Shown: positions 1-11,902 of the stretch, one piece after another
Layout of the letters: each line of letters opens with the position of its first letter
Numbering within the stretch: position 1 is the first letter of the stretch
Origin: Austropuccinia psidii
Lineage: Eukaryota; Basidiomycota; Pucciniomycetes; Pucciniales; Sphaerophragmiaceae
Direction: 5' to 3'
NCBI GenBank assembly: GCA_023105745.1
Contig: JALGQZ010000011.1
Location: 11,060,975 to 11,124,974 of the forward strand
DNA: 64,000 bases
Notes under the pieces: model-generated
The model's input: only the letters and a program-made list of their open reading frames with translations
Database searches by the model: none
Told to the model about the DNA's origin: nothing
Made by a program: the position numbers and the translations under genes

Positions 1-25
1 GTAAGAGCCCTTGTATATGGGCATC

Positions 26-30
26 ATCAA
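26..30. other. Target site duplication of element A, left copy
   Basis: ATCAA directly before the LTR start. The same five bases follow the right LTR at 10653-10657. Confidence 0.85.
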
Positions 31-2009
31 TTTGAACCTTTCAGATATGACCACATACCCAAAAAGGTCACAAGAAATATCTTATATAATTAAAAGTACC
101 TTAAAAACTATAAAAATACCATAAATTGGTACAAAACTTGGTTTAACTTAAAATTCAATGAATAAACACGTGAAATAAGCTACACCATTGGATTCCCCAT
201 GGTAAAATACACATATACCATTTTTATGGCATATCTGTAAAGTCAATATTTAATAAGTTATAAGTAATAATACCTTATAAAAACCACAAATCCTTATTTA
301 TTTCAAACACTAGTGAAACAAAATGTGAAATAAATGGTACCATTGGATTTTTCATAAAGGTCCACACATAAAACAAGTAATAATCTCAGCTTCAAAACCA
401 ATACTTAAGGAATTAACCTGAATATATGCACTTTTTTGGTCAATGCATATATTCAAGGATTTTAGCTAATATCTCTTGAATTATACATGATAGAGTGATT
501 AATCAAAAATAAATTCATCGCATAATTACTATAGGAACACAGATATGAGGCTTATTTCACAAGTTACAAACAAGGTTAAAATCTGTAAGGAATTATTGAT
601 TAAAATCAACAGAGCTGTTGACCACTTTGTTGTGAAAGTGGTCCAAACTTAAAAATAAGTAGACAGTTAGATTCTACTAGTTCATTCGTGAAGAATGATT
701 TCTTGTTTATTATAATATTCAAGGTATAACCCCTTGAAATCATAGTTTGAAGTTTAAAATATTAAATTTCAACAGAAATAATGAGTTACAAGAAAAATCA
801 TCAAAAATAGAGTTTTGATGATGTAATGAAATTCTCTTTGAATAATGATAAGGTTATTCCAGGCTATCAGAATTCACTCTCTGAATTGCTGTAGCGTGTA
901 AATATTAAACATCATTAAGGATCAAAGTTTGAGCTTAATTTGATCATTTATGATCACAAACTGTAACCTTAAATTAATTTTAGCAGTCATATAAGTGTTA
1001 AAATTGGTGAATATTATTATTTTATGATTAAAACTAACACAATCCACGAAATTTGGGGTTCTGCCAAGCCTTTTACGTCATCAGACTTAGAGTTATAGTG
1101 ATAACTCTAAATAATGGCGTAATAGTGATGTAATGAGGTTTGATCATGATGTAATCACCACCAAACCTTTAAATATTGATCAATTCCAGTGGATATGATC
1201 AGTACACGTCTACTAGAAGCCTGTTGGACTCTAGGAGGGAGTTATTTACTATAAATAGAGCTCTTTCTGCGCTGTTTTCCCCTCAGACACATCAACAACA
1301 TTAAATAAATACAAACAAAAAGGTAATATCTTTATTCTTTATATATAAAAATTTTATATTATTAAAAGACTAAAGTTCATCTTTATTATAATCATCAATT
1401 TTGACGTGATTAATTAATTTGCTTAACTGTTTTTGTTAAAAATCTCTCTAAAACTCATTTCCACGTAAAAAATCAAGAATATTTGTAATGTCTCTATTTT
1501 TTATTGTAAATACAATTTGTATAAGTTTTATTTACATTATTTGGCGTAAATTATCTAAAAATGATTATATTAAGTGTTAAAAGTAGTTTATTTTCTCTTA
1601 TATTAATAATTTTCTCAATATTATTCTTTTAATAATTCTTTAATTAATATAAATAGTATTTATATTAATTTATAACTTTAATATTAGTAATATTATTGTT
1701 ATTAATTGTTTTTTATTAAGAAAAGAAAATTTTTTACGCCTTTATTATTTGTTTGTAACAATAATAAAGTGCTTTTAAATATATTAATTATTTTATATTA
1801 ATATATTAATTTTATTATATTACATTTTATAATATAAATTATATTGTTATTTCTTTATTAATAATATAATTATTTTTACGCCATAATTATAATAATTCTT
1901 TATTATTATAATTACTTTTATCTTATTTATTTCATTCATAATGACATTCATAGTACAATAAGTAAAATATTAGTAATTTTTACTTATTGTTTCATAATCA
2001 AACCTTACA
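31..2009 (+). repeat. 5' LTR of element A
   Basis: Direct repeat of 8674-10652, with the same length of 1,979 bases. It ends CCTTACA and is followed by the leader. The segment after the TATA box (about 1320-1980) is extremely AT-rich. Confidence 0.93.
1250..1258 (+). promoter_or_regulatory. TATA box in the 5' LTR of A
   Basis: TATAAATAG, followed by a GC-richer pyrimidine stretch where transcription probably starts (about 1275-1285). The copy in the 3' LTR (9892-9900) has become TATTAATAG, so that LTR is probably weaker. Confidence 0.6.
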
Positions 2010-2529
2010 TTTGGGGGCCTGGCCATGATATTTACTCTAAAAGACCTTTGAAAAGATTCTAATTGGGCTTATCCAATAATAAATTATACTTATAATTATG
2101 AAATTATATAATAATTTTATATTTATTGATTTTAAAAGCTATTGAGGTATTTGGAAAGCAATTGTACTGTCTTACACGTGGTTTTTCACATCCTTAGACT
2201 TGCAAAAACTTTCTTTGAGTGACTCTAGTGATTAAAAAAGATATTTTATAAATTAAAAATAATTTTATATTATAAATTAATTTTATAAGAAGAATCAAAT
2301 TCATTTTTATTTTATTCTTTAAAAATAAAAACATAAAAAAAAAAATATTAAAAAATATTAAAAACCAATAAAAAAGTTATTTTATGCTTTTTAATTTCAT
2401 TTATTTAATTTTTTTCATTTTGTTTCCATAAAAAAAGATATAAAAGCAATTTTTACGTGGAAAATTGCCATATCTTACGGAAAAATAACACTTTTATATA
2501 AAAGACTTATATTTATTTGTCTTTTTTAG
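1323..2529 (+). other. Candidate long leader intron of element A
   Basis: A donor AAG|GTAATA lies about 70 bases after the TATA box, and a strong acceptor (six T then AG) ends at 2529, exactly where the gag frame begins. The intron would remove U5, the primer site and the leader from gag mRNA. It is long for a fungal intron. D and F have the same geometry. With this donor the joined codon is GTG, not ATG, so the true donor or start of A is unresolved. Confidence 0.4.
2010..2024 (+). other. Candidate primer binding site of A
   Basis: TTTGGGGGCCTGGCC directly follows the LTR. The same sequence follows the 5' LTRs of B1, D and F, and in slightly changed form B. A primer site starting at TGGGGGCC would need a tRNA 3' end ...GGCCCCCA. 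The identity of that tRNA cannot be settled from the window. Confidence 0.55.
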
Positions 2530-2679
2530 TGTTTGAAGACAACCCAACAGAGAATAACCAAACCACTGTTGAAAGATTGGTGGAAGAAACTTTTCAAAGC
2601 TCTCCAACACCAATAATTATCAAAAGAAAGAAAGCCAAGAAATTGGACTTTCCAGGACACACCATTCAGGACTCTGAAG

Positions 2680-2766
2680 GTGAGTACCTCATTTATAATT
2701 TGCCATAAGAAAATTCCTGTTCTGAAATGTTCTTATTTCTTATTTTTCTTATAATATGTCTACCAG
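2680..2766 (+). other. Short intron in gag ORF1 of A (87 bases)
   Basis: Donor GAAG|GTGAGT, acceptor TCTACCAG|AAG, T-rich body. Splicing joins exon 1 in phase with exon 2. D (27341-27406) and B (56034-56101) have introns at the equivalent place. Confidence 0.75.
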
Positions 2767-3437
2767 AAGAGGCTCCCAATACTCCATCCAATCAGATGGA
2801 GCTGGACTCAGAGGTAGAATTGATTCCTCAAAAGGGAAAAGAAAGGGCAATATCCCCAGCGGAACAGAATCCACACAAGGAAGTGCCTTATCCCAAAGGC
2901 AAGTCCCTGAAATGCCCAAGATATCTGAACCTGAATTGGAACTAAGTATGAGTGACTCAAACAGGTACAAATCATATTCAGAGGGCTCAAATAGACATCT
3001 ACATGAGCCAGTACAAACAGTACTACATAGTATACAAGGAAAAAGATTGGGAAATGTTGCCTCAAATACACCAAGGAGTGATGAACTCCTGGCACATCCT
3101 GAAAAAGTTCTTCAAAGAAGAGGAAATAGTGAGATACTCCAATGGATGGAATCCAATATCATCCAAACCTCAAATCAAAAAGATCAAGGAGTATCATTCC
3201 AAAAAGAAGGAGGCAACCAAGGAAGAAGCCCCAGTAGCTTCTACCAGCAAGCCCCAAGTCAACCCACTTCCCCAAGAAGGGAAGAAGAACAAGAAAAAGA
3301 ATTGGAAAAAAACAATATTCCCCAAGCTACAGGATCCCCAAGATCCAAAAAGATGCCATGGACAATGTCTTCAACATGGCCAGAACTTTGATGGAATTCT
3401 TAGACAAAGAGGAACAAAGAATGAGACAACCCCATTT

Positions 3438-3444
3438 CCCAAAG
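3438..3444 (+). promoter_or_regulatory. Candidate -1 ribosomal frameshift site CCCAAAG
   Basis: In the ORF1 frame the reading is C CCA AAG followed by AAA TAA, a canonical X XXY YYZ heptamer two codons before the ORF1 stop. A -1 slip enters the Gag-Pol frame, which reads on as F-P-K-E-I. The same overlap and frame relation occurs in D (FPKK-stop against F-S-K-E-I), although there the heptamer is TCCAAAG. Confidence 0.5.
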
Positions 3445-4319
3445 AAATAACCTTGTCTTCAGATGTTGTAAATACTTTAACAGAGCTTAAAAATAGTATT
3501 TTACCTCTTAAAGACATTAAAAATAGTTTATTACCTTTCCAAGAAATAAATAACAGTTTATCATCTTTAACAAAACTTGTTGTACAAAATAAGAAAGAAA
3601 TTGATAACATAAAATTTATGATTGAAAATAATAAGCCAAAAGTATTAATTAAAAATACTCAGAAATTAATACAAGGACAACAAGAGTTGTATAAATACAT
3701 AAGCTATATCAAAGAAAAAACTTTGACAATCAATTATGACGTGAGTATTTATAATCTTACAGAAAAATTAAACAAATTAAGTATTTCTGTAGAAAAATTT
3801 GAAGAAAAGACTTCATCACACCAAAAGTTACTTTTGGACCATGTGGAAAAGAGTGATGAAGCAAGAATGCATCTGAAAGATGACATTCAAAGTGAAATAA
3901 GGCTTATTACTGAAAAAATGGATAAAATTAAGGAGGCTAATTTAAATATGCCAAAGTTATCAACACCTTTTTCTCACATAAGAAGGCCTGTTAAACCAAA
4001 AGAGGAATTAACAAATCTATTCATAACAGACTTGAGTCACCAAGACAATAACCAAGTCTTAATGAAGGAAGTACCTCAATTGAAAGAATGGCCAACATTC
4101 ACAGGAGAAGGTGAATATGACCACATGTCATTTATCAAAAAAATTGACATGTTACAAGAAGATTATGCCATACCAGATGAATTAATCACTGCGAGATTAC
4201 ATTCATTGTTTGAAAAATCTGCAAAAAGATACTATTATGGCATAAGACAAACAAATGGCAAAAAAACCTGGTCTTGGTGGAAACAAGAAATAATCACTAA
4301 GTGGGCTAATGAGGCCTAG
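3441..4319 (+). pseudogene. Gag part of the Gag-Pol ORF2 of A, ended by a TAG nonsense codon
   Basis: Frame entered by the proposed -1 shift. It has a helical, K/E/N-rich middle (about 3460-3960; coiled-coil-like heptads around LTEKLNKLSIS), then a capsid-like region (about 4070-4316) with L-K-E-W-P-T-F-T-G-E-G-E-Y-D-H and ...WSWWKQEIITKWA, typical of Ty3-type Gag of this family. It stops at TAG 4317-4319 where D has TGG (W), so this is a point mutation: the same frame continues directly into 4320-8255. The frame is also open upstream to about 2952. Role: capsid assembly. Confidence 0.85.
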
Positions 4320-7300
4320 AGGTACAAAATAGAAAATGCATTTGAAAATTCTTTCTTTGACCAAGACAAAGACAAACCTTTAACTTGGTTCTTGAAACAA
4401 GTTGAAAGACTTAATGCATTGTACCCAGAAATGTCACAAAGAATGGTGCATATGAAAATACTCAAGAAATGTGGAGGAGAGCTAGAACATGCCCTAAGAA
4501 GCAGGTGTATAGAACCATTCTGCACAGAAGAGTATATTAATGCACTAGAAGAAATAGTGACAAGAACAAAAATTGGCAGGACTTGGAAGAAATTGGACAT
4601 TAAAAGCCCAAATAAACCATTTATCAAAAAAGATAAATCAAAAGAATCCTTCAAGCCCAACACATCCAACAATAATGAGCAAAGAAAATGCCATAAATGT
4701 GGAGGTATTGGACACTTAGCCAATAATTGCCTTAAAAAGACAAAGATTAATGAAATTGTGGAAACAGAAAACCACAATGACAAAGAAGAGGAATCTGACT
4801 CTGAAAAAGAGACAGAAGAGTCAGAAAGATCTGAAAGTGATGAAATCAATATAATTAATGCACAAATTAATAATATTGATATAGTTTATGAAGTACTGGA
4901 TGTTAACTCAAACTTACCACAAGTTGGGACATCTGACACAAACCTGACAAACATACAAGATTCCAAAATGTATAGGACCAAACCTGCAAGAGGAATGGGA
5001 TATACAGCTGGAAAATCAAGTATAAGTATTGTTATGGTTGATAACCAAGAAGGAAAAGATAACTTAGACACAGGACCATATTGCACCTGTGTTGGTAAAA
5101 GTTATTTAAAAACCATTGTCCCAGACTGGCAAGAAAAACATATGCCAATACAAGGTGTCAAATTTAGTAGTGCAAGTGAGAGCATGAAGCCCCTTGGAAT
5201 AATTGATTTAACACTAATTTTTCCTCATCCCTCACAATGTGTCAACATCAAAGTAGAGTTTGTAGTAATGGACAACTGTACTAGTAATCACTTCATACTT
5301 GGAAATGATTACTTATCAATTTATGGTATAAATATCTCCAACCAAAAGGATAGATATTTTACCATAGGAGACAACAAAAGACAAAAGTTTGGCTTCTTAA
5401 ATAACAAAAAACAAATCACAGTTATTAAGAATGAGGAAAAAATTCCAGAAAAGGAACTTCTTATATCTGAACAACTTAAAGAGGCAGAATTCAATCAAGA
5501 ATTAACAGAAAAAATGAAAGAAAAATTAATTGACCTCTTATTTAAGTATAAAAATGCCTTTGCAACTGACAAAGAGCCACTAGGTGCCATAATTGGACAT
5601 GAAGTGGATATAATTCTTAATGTGGAAAAACCTTACCCACCTCTACTAAGAAGACCTGCTTACCCAGCTAGTTCAAGGGCTAGGGAAGCCTTAGAGGTAC
5701 ACATTAAAGAATTAACAGACCTTGGAGTATTAAGAAAGGTAGGACATAATGAACAGGTAGAAGTCACTACACCTGTCATTATAACTTGGCATAATGGAAA
5801 ATCAAGGATGGTAGGAGACTTCAGAGCTCTGAACACCTATACCATTCCAGAAAGGTATCCAATACCCAGGATCCATGAGACATTGACACAACTGTCACAA
5901 GCTAAGTTCATCACAGCCATGGATGCCTCAAAGGGTTTTCATCAAAATGTCTTAACAGACAATGCCAAAAAACTATTGAGGATAATAGTCCACTGTGGAC
6001 TTTTTGAATACTTAAGAATGCCATTTGGCATAAAAAATGCACCTTCCCATTATCAAAGAATGATGAACACCATATTTCCTGAAGAATTATCAGAAGGATG
6101 TTTAATTATCTATATTGATGATATCATAGTTTTCTCAGAAACTTGGGAAAATCACCTTACAAGACTAGAAAGGGTACTACATAAAATAGTCCAAGTGAAT
6201 ATGAAAATATCCTTGAAAAAGTGTCATTTTGCATATAGTGAACTAAAAGCACTAGGACATTTTGTATCTGGACTTAGTCTAGGCATAGACAAGAATAAAG
6301 TAGCAGCAGTACTACTTAAACCAATGCCCCAAACCAAAAAAGAAATGCAATCATTTCTAGGACTTGCTGGTTACTATAGACAGCACATAAAGGACTTTGC
6401 AAAAATTGCTAAATCCTTGTATAAGCTATGTGACCAACAAACAGTCTATGAAATGACAGAAGAAAGAGTCAAGGCATATGAGGAATTGAAAGATTCCTTA
6501 ACAAATGCCCCATTTCTTCTAATGCCAAATTGGAAACTACCCTTCAAACTTTACATTGATGCTTTTGGAGAAGGACTGGGTGCTGCACTACATCAGACAC
6601 AAATTATCAATGATAAACCAGTGGAAGGACCAATTTGTTTTATTTCAAGACAGATAAAGCCAACAGAGGCAAGATATGGAGCAAGCCAAATGCAATGCCT
6701 CTGCTTAGTGTGGGATTTAGAAAAATTACATTACTATTTGGATGGAACAGTATTTGATGTGATTACAGACTGTAATGCTGTAAAATCTCTATTAAATATG
6801 AAAACTCCAAATAGACATATGCTGAGATGGCAAATTGCTATCCAAGAATATAGAGGAAATATGACTATTGTTCATAAATCTGGTAATATTCACAAAAATG
6901 CAGATGGTGTTAGCAGATGGGCTCTAGCAAATACCCCTGACAATCCAGCATGGGTACCACAAGAAGAACACCATATAGAAGGAATATGTGTCACAGACAT
7001 TGGCACAGAATTCTCTAACCAAGTTAAAGAAAGCTATAAGATAGACAAAAATTGCCATATCTTAAGCCAACTTCTAATGAAATACTGCAAAGACCCATCA
7101 CTTTCATCAAAACTAGATGAAATATGGAAAAAGGCATATGATGAAGGAAGATTTCACCTCCTTGATGGAATCCTTTACCATAGAACAAAACACACATGTG
7201 TTATGGCCTTAACAGATAGAACCCTGATAAACACTATTTTACATGAGTGTCATGATAGTGTTGCAGCTGGATACCTTTCAGAAGACAGAACACTACAGAG

Positions 7301-8255
7301 GGTGAAAACCTGCTCTTGGTGGCCAAATTGGAAGAAAGATGTTATAGAATACTGCCAAACCTGTGACAGATGTCAAAAAGCCAACAGAGCCACAGGAAAG
7401 AAATTTGGAATGATTATCCAAATCCAAGAACCAAAATCCCCTTGGGAAATAGTTCATATGGATTGGGTAACAGCATTACCTCCAGGAGGAGACAGAAGCT
7501 TAAATGCATGCCTAGTATTGGTTGACAGGTATAGCAAAACTCCCATGTTCCTACCATGTCATAAAGATGACACAGCTATGGACACAGCCATAATGATATG
7601 GAATAAAGTTATGAGCCATACAGGCTTATTCCAGAATATTATAAGTGACAGAGACCCAAAGTTCACTTCAGCATTATGGACAAATCTCCATAACTTGTTT
7701 GGGACAAAGTTATCATTCTCAACAGCTTACCATCCTCAAACTGATGGTTTAGCAGAAAGAATGATACAGACCTTAGAGGACATGATCAGAAGATTCTGTG
7801 CTTATGGGCTAGAATTTCAAGATTCTGATGGTTTTACACATGATTGGTGTACACTAATACCAGCTCTTGAACTGGCATATAAAACATCAATCCATTCCTC
7901 TACTGGCAAAACACCAGCACTGCTAGAAAAAGGTTGGAATCCAAGACTTCCTTATGATAGCCTCAAAAAGGACTTAGTGGATATATATCCAACAGCAAGA
8001 AGCTTTAAGATAATGCTTGAAAAAGCAAGACACCATGCAAACAGATGTATGCAAGATTCTTTCAAATATGTAAAAGAAAGATGGGATAAAAGTAATAAGC
8101 CACCTGACTTCAAAATAGGAGACTTGGTCCTAGTATCAACCCTCAACTTCAATAACATAAAAGGTCCAAAGAAATTGAAAGATTCCTTTGCAGGAGCATT
8201 TATGATAAAAGCACTTCATGCACCCAATGCTGTGCAATTGGAACTCACAGGTTAA
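4320..8255 (+). pseudogene. Pol of element A: Gag C-terminus (zinc knuckle), protease, RT, RNase H, integrase
   Basis: The longest reading frame of A, 1,311 codons, in frame with 3441-4319. In order: end of capsid; CCHC zinc knuckle [14 protein letters not shown] (about 4689-4730); acidic linker; aspartic protease with L-D-T-G (about 5064-5075); RT with catalytic Y-I-D-D (6111-6122); RNase H (about 6550-6920, ending N-A-D-G-V-S-R-W); integrase with zinc-binding part (about 7240-7380), D-D-E core (D near 7459, S-D-R-D near 7645, A-E-R near 7750) and the [14 protein letters not shown]-terminal domain. The second zinc-binding His is Tyr here (AGYLS, against GHMS in B). It ends at TAA 8253-8255 where the frame simply continues, so that stop is also a nonsense mutation. 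The first ATG is at 4392. Confidence 0.92.
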
Positions 8256-8555
8256 CTAATGAAGAAACACCCAACTTTCCCTGTAAGCCTGGTAAAACCT
8301 TACAGTTCAAGTGACAAGGAGTTATTTCCACTAAGAAATAAACCCCCACTTGAAATTCCCCCTTTGGAAGAAGGAGAGGAAAAGAAAATAGTAAAAGTCC
8401 TTAAAGAAAGAAGGACAAGAAACAAAAAAGAAAGGGAATACCTTGTAAGGTATAGAAATTCAACTCAAGAAGATGAATGGCTACTTGAGAAAGATATAAC
8501 AAATGCTGCTAAACTACTAAGAAGGTTCAGAAATGAAAGAAAACCTGAAAAATAG
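8256..8555 (+). pseudogene. Chromodomain-like C-terminus of A integrase
   Basis: In frame with Pol across the TAA at 8253-8255. It begins with the conserved KHPTFPVSLVKPY segment of integrase C-termini and then has a chromodomain-like stretch (REYLVRYRN...EDEWLLEKDI) with a basic tail. Chromodomain tails are thought to direct integration into heterochromatin. Homologous tails are at 21693-22178 (D) and 16634-17026 (B). Normal stop at 8553-8555. Confidence 0.8.
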
Positions 8556-8673
8556 AAAAGTTAAGCATTATTGAGCTTCAAGACTAACAAAGTCTATTGA
8601 AAAGGTAGGACAGTGGATGATACCCTAATTACACATACCAGATTGTGGTGCAATCTTTTTTGGTGGTAGGGAA
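8556..8673 (+). other. 3' untranslated segment and polypurine tract of A
   Basis: About 105 bases without a gene, ending in the purine-rich GGTGGTAGGGAA (8662-8673) directly before the 3' LTR, as expected for the plus-strand primer. Confidence 0.6.
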
Positions 8674-10652
8674 TTTGAACCTTTGAGATATGACCACATA
8701 CCCAAAAAGGTCACAAGAAATATCTTATATAATTATAAGTACCTTAAAAACTATAAAAATACCATAAATTGGTACAAAATTTGGTTTAACTTAAAAACCA
8801 ATGAATAAACATGTGAAATAAATTACACTATTGGATTCTCCATGGTAAAATACACATATACCATTTTTATGGCATATCTGTAAAGTCAATATTTAATAAG
8901 TTATGAGTAATAATACCTTATAAAAACCACAAATCCTTATTTATTTCAAACACTAGTGAAACAACATGTGAAATAAATGATACCATTGGATTCTCCATAA
9001 AACTCCACACATAAAACAATTAATAAGCTAAGCTTCAAAACCAATACTTAAGGAATTAACCTGAATATATGCACTTTTTTGGTCAATGCATATATTCAAG
9101 GATTTTCGCTAATATCTCTTGAATTATACATGATAGAGTGATTAACCAAAAATAAAGTCATCACGTAATTTCTTTAGGAGCACAGATATGAAGTTTATTT
9201 CACAAGTTATAAACAAGGTTAAAATCTGTAAGGAATTATTGATCAAAATCAACAGAGCTGTTGACCACTTTGTTGTGAAAGTGGTCCAAACTTGGAAGCA
9301 AGTAGACAGTTAGATTCTACTAGCTCATTCGTGAAGAATGATTTATTTTTTATTATAATATTCAAGGTATAACCCCTTGAAATCTTAGTTTGAAGTTTAA
9401 AATATTAAATTTCGACAGAAAAGATGAGTTACAAGAAAAATCATCAAAAATAGAGTTTTGATGATGTAATGGAATGCTCTTGGAAGCATGGTAAGGTTAT
9501 GCCAAGATATTAGAATTCACTCTTTTCATTGCTGTAGCGTGTGAATATTAAACGTTATTAAGGATCAAAGTTTGAGCTTAATTTGATCATTTATGATCAC
9601 ATACTGTAACCTTAAATTAATTTTTGAAGTCATATAAGTGTTAAAATTGGTGAATATTATTATTTTATGATTAAAACTAACACAATCAACGAAATTTGGG
9701 GTTCTGCCAAGCCTTTGACCTCATCAGACTTAGAGTTATAGTGATAACTCTAAATAATGGCGTAATAGTGATGTAATGAGGTTTGATCATGATGTAATCA
9801 CCACCAAACCTTAAAATATTGATCAATTCCAGTGGATATGATCATTACACATCTACTAGAAGCCTTTTGGACTCTAGGAGGGAGGTATTTACTATTAATA
9901 GAGCTCTTTCTGCTCTGTTTTCCCCTCAGACGCATCAAAAACATTAAATAAATACAAACAAAAAGGTAATATCTTTATTCTTTATATTTAAAACTTTTAT
10001 ATTATTAAAAGAATAAAGTTCATCTTTATTATAATCATCAATTTTGATCTGATTAATTCATTTGTTTAACTGTTTTTGTTAAAAATCTCTCTAAAACTCA
10101 TTTCCACGTAAAAAATCAAGAATATTTGTAATTTCTCTATTTTTAATTGTAAGTACAATTTGTATAAGTTGTATTTACATTATTAGGCGTAAAATATCTC
10201 AAAATTATTATATTAAGTGTTAAAAGTAGGTTATTTTTTCTTATATTAGTAATCTTCTCTATATTATTCTTTTAATAATTCTTTAATTAATATAAATAGT
10301 ATTTATATTAATTTATAACTTTAATATTAGTGATATTATTGTTATTAATTGTTTTTTATTAATAAAAAACAATTTTTTACGCCTTTATTATTTGTTTGTA
10401 ACAAGAATAAAGTGCTTTGAAAAATATTAATTATTTTATATTAATATATTTATTTTATTTTATTATATTTTATAATATAAATTATATTATTATATTTTTA
10501 TCAATAATATAATTATTTTTATGACATAATTATAATAATTCTTTATTATTATAATTATTTTTATCTTATTTATTTCATTTATAAGCACATTCATAGTACA
10601 ATAAGTAAAATATTAGTAATTTTTACTTATTGTTTCATAGTTGAACCTTACA
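8674..10652 (+). repeat. 3' LTR of element A
   Basis: Partner of 31-2009. Differences include a changed TATA box. It carries the AT-rich second half and ends CCTTACA before ATCAA. Confidence 0.93.
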
Positions 10653-10657
10653 ATCAA
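10653..10657. other. Target site duplication of element A, right copy
   Basis: ATCAA directly after the LTR end, matching 26-30. Removing A plus one copy restores the B1 protease sequence. Confidence 0.85.
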
Positions 10658-11269
10658 GCACAACAAACTCTGGGTTGATTCTGATGTTACCCTTCCTATG
10701 GGGTATAATTATCTCTTTGATATTTGTCCCAATGGAAGTCATCTTACCTGATGCACTTTTAAAGTTCTTTGCCTTGGTGGGCAAGAGATGTTTTTCCCAG
10801 TTTGGGAAGTGGTTTTCCAGATAATTTCTGGCCACTATGGAGCAGTGTGCACCACTGTCAATGATCAATGAATTTTGCGCATTGTCAATACAAACAGTCA
10901 TCTTTGTGGCTTTCCCATATATATATGCCATTACTTTATTTGGTGTAAAAAGGAATGTTTGTGAATCTTGTGTGTGTTTTCACAAGTTTTTATTTGCAGT
11001 ATCTTGTGGCATTCCTGCCTCTAACTGTATGTCCTGAATTTCTAGTCATGTTTCCTCTTGGTGCTCCACTAGAAATTCTTCTCTTGGGTCTTGGTCATCA
11101 TAAGGTTGTTCTCTGATGGCATCACCCATAGAGTCTGATTGAGAGTCCTCTGTTGGGTATTCTTCCTCTGGGACTTGCTGAATGTCATAGACTTTCTTCT
11201 TTGCCTTTGGAAAGTTATTATCATAGTAGTATGGTCAACCACAATTGTGACAAGTGTTTTTCTTCTTGG
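10653..11269 (-). pseudogene. B1 protease and zinc-knuckle region
   Basis: Minus-strand reading from 11269 down. A degraded knuckle (CHNCG followed by a stop, near 11235-11250), an acidic linker and an aspartic protease with I-D-S-G-A-H-C-S (10841-10870 region) and K-N-F-K-S-A-S-G-K-M. The reading runs into element A at 10652 and resumes at bases 25-1 (D-D-A-H-I-Q-G-L-L). D-S-G replaces D-T-G, a common variant in this family (B has it too). Several in-frame stops, for example near 11038. Confidence 0.8.
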
Positions 11270-11902
11270 TCACTTCTGTTTTTTTTCTTTGGGTTTGTCT
11301 TTGAAGTCCACCCTTGAAGAATTTTTCTCTTTGAAACTACTGCTTTTAAATTGGGAATATTTCCCTATGTTTGTATTTTTCCTTACATCTTGTAAGGTGT
11401 TTGCAATTTCATCTAGAGTGCAACTTTGGTTGCACCTGCATTTTACTGAATTCTCTAGTTCTCCTGGCATTTATGTCAAGAGTTTGTGATTCCCCATCTG
11501 CATATTCATTTGAGGATCAATGTCTTCAAGTATTTTATACTGCCTAAGACACCACTCATGTGGACTTTTGTCCACAGAGTATGTTTCATTTTCACATGAC
11601 ATGGTATTTTGCCATATCCAAGTACCATTGCAGTCATTTTGGATTATTTGACTCTTCCACCATGGCCAGCTTCTTCTGCCATAGATTTCCTTCATTTCTG
11701 TTTACCAAATACTAGCATTAACTTTAAATTCTGTATTTAATCTAGAAGTAATCCAGTAATGTGGTATTCTTGGTACATCTATTAAGAGTCCATCAATATA
11801 ATCAATGAGTTGCATGTGATCATATTCTCCTGTACCTGACAATTTGGGCCAGCTTGAGGCGTCTGGAAGCGGTTTCAAGGCTTCCTTCTCATAATAAGAC
11901 AT
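11270..11902 (-). pseudogene. B1 capsid-like Gag region
   Basis: Two open pieces, 11702-11902 and 11471-11695, continued by 11270-11470. They hold the family landmarks A-S-S-W-P-K-L-S-G-T-G-E-Y-D-H, G-R-R-S-W-P-W-W-K-S-Q-I-I and M-P-G-E-L-E. The same landmarks are in B at 54405-54995. Broken by stops at 11702 and 11471 and by indels. Confidence 0.8.

Larger units (their letters stand above)
2530..3450 (+). pseudogene. Gag ORF1 of element A (N-terminal gag, two exons, frameshifted)
   Basis: Exon 1 is 2530-2679, joined over a short intron (2680-2766) to exon 2. The family protein shared with D can be followed through three frames. It starts in the frame of exon 1 and moves to another frame at about 2845, a SEPEL-containing segment. 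It returns to the first frame at about 2965 for a helical segment with a GWNP motif (about 3145-3156). It shifts again at a run of seven A (about 3305) and ends FPKK-stop at 3448-3450. So this copy has at least two or three indels. Function: structural N-terminal Gag, inferred from position. No ATG precedes exon 1; the start probably lies across a splice junction. Confidence 0.6.
31..10652 (+). mobile_element. Element A: full-length Ty3/Gypsy chromodomain-type retrotransposon with nonsense mutations
   Basis: A 10,622-base element with two 1,979-base LTRs (31-2009, 8674-10652), a 5-base target duplication ATCAA (26-30 and 10653-10657), a leader beginning TTTGGGGGCCTGGC, gag, a Pol with protease, RT, RNase H and integrase, and a chromodomain tail. 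It is inserted in the protease region of B1. By eye the LTRs differ at about 5% over their first 190 bases, so the insertion is not recent. Two in-frame stops and at least two gag frameshifts make this copy inactive. Confidence 0.93.

Noticed and set aside
2756..3391. Second open frame over gag ORF1 of A (likewise 12667-13089 and 55502-56053 in the B family)
   Set aside because: Low-complexity composition; except for short stretches (about 2845-2960 in A), the alternative frame matches between families and is the one reached by splicing. An overprinted gene is not excluded.
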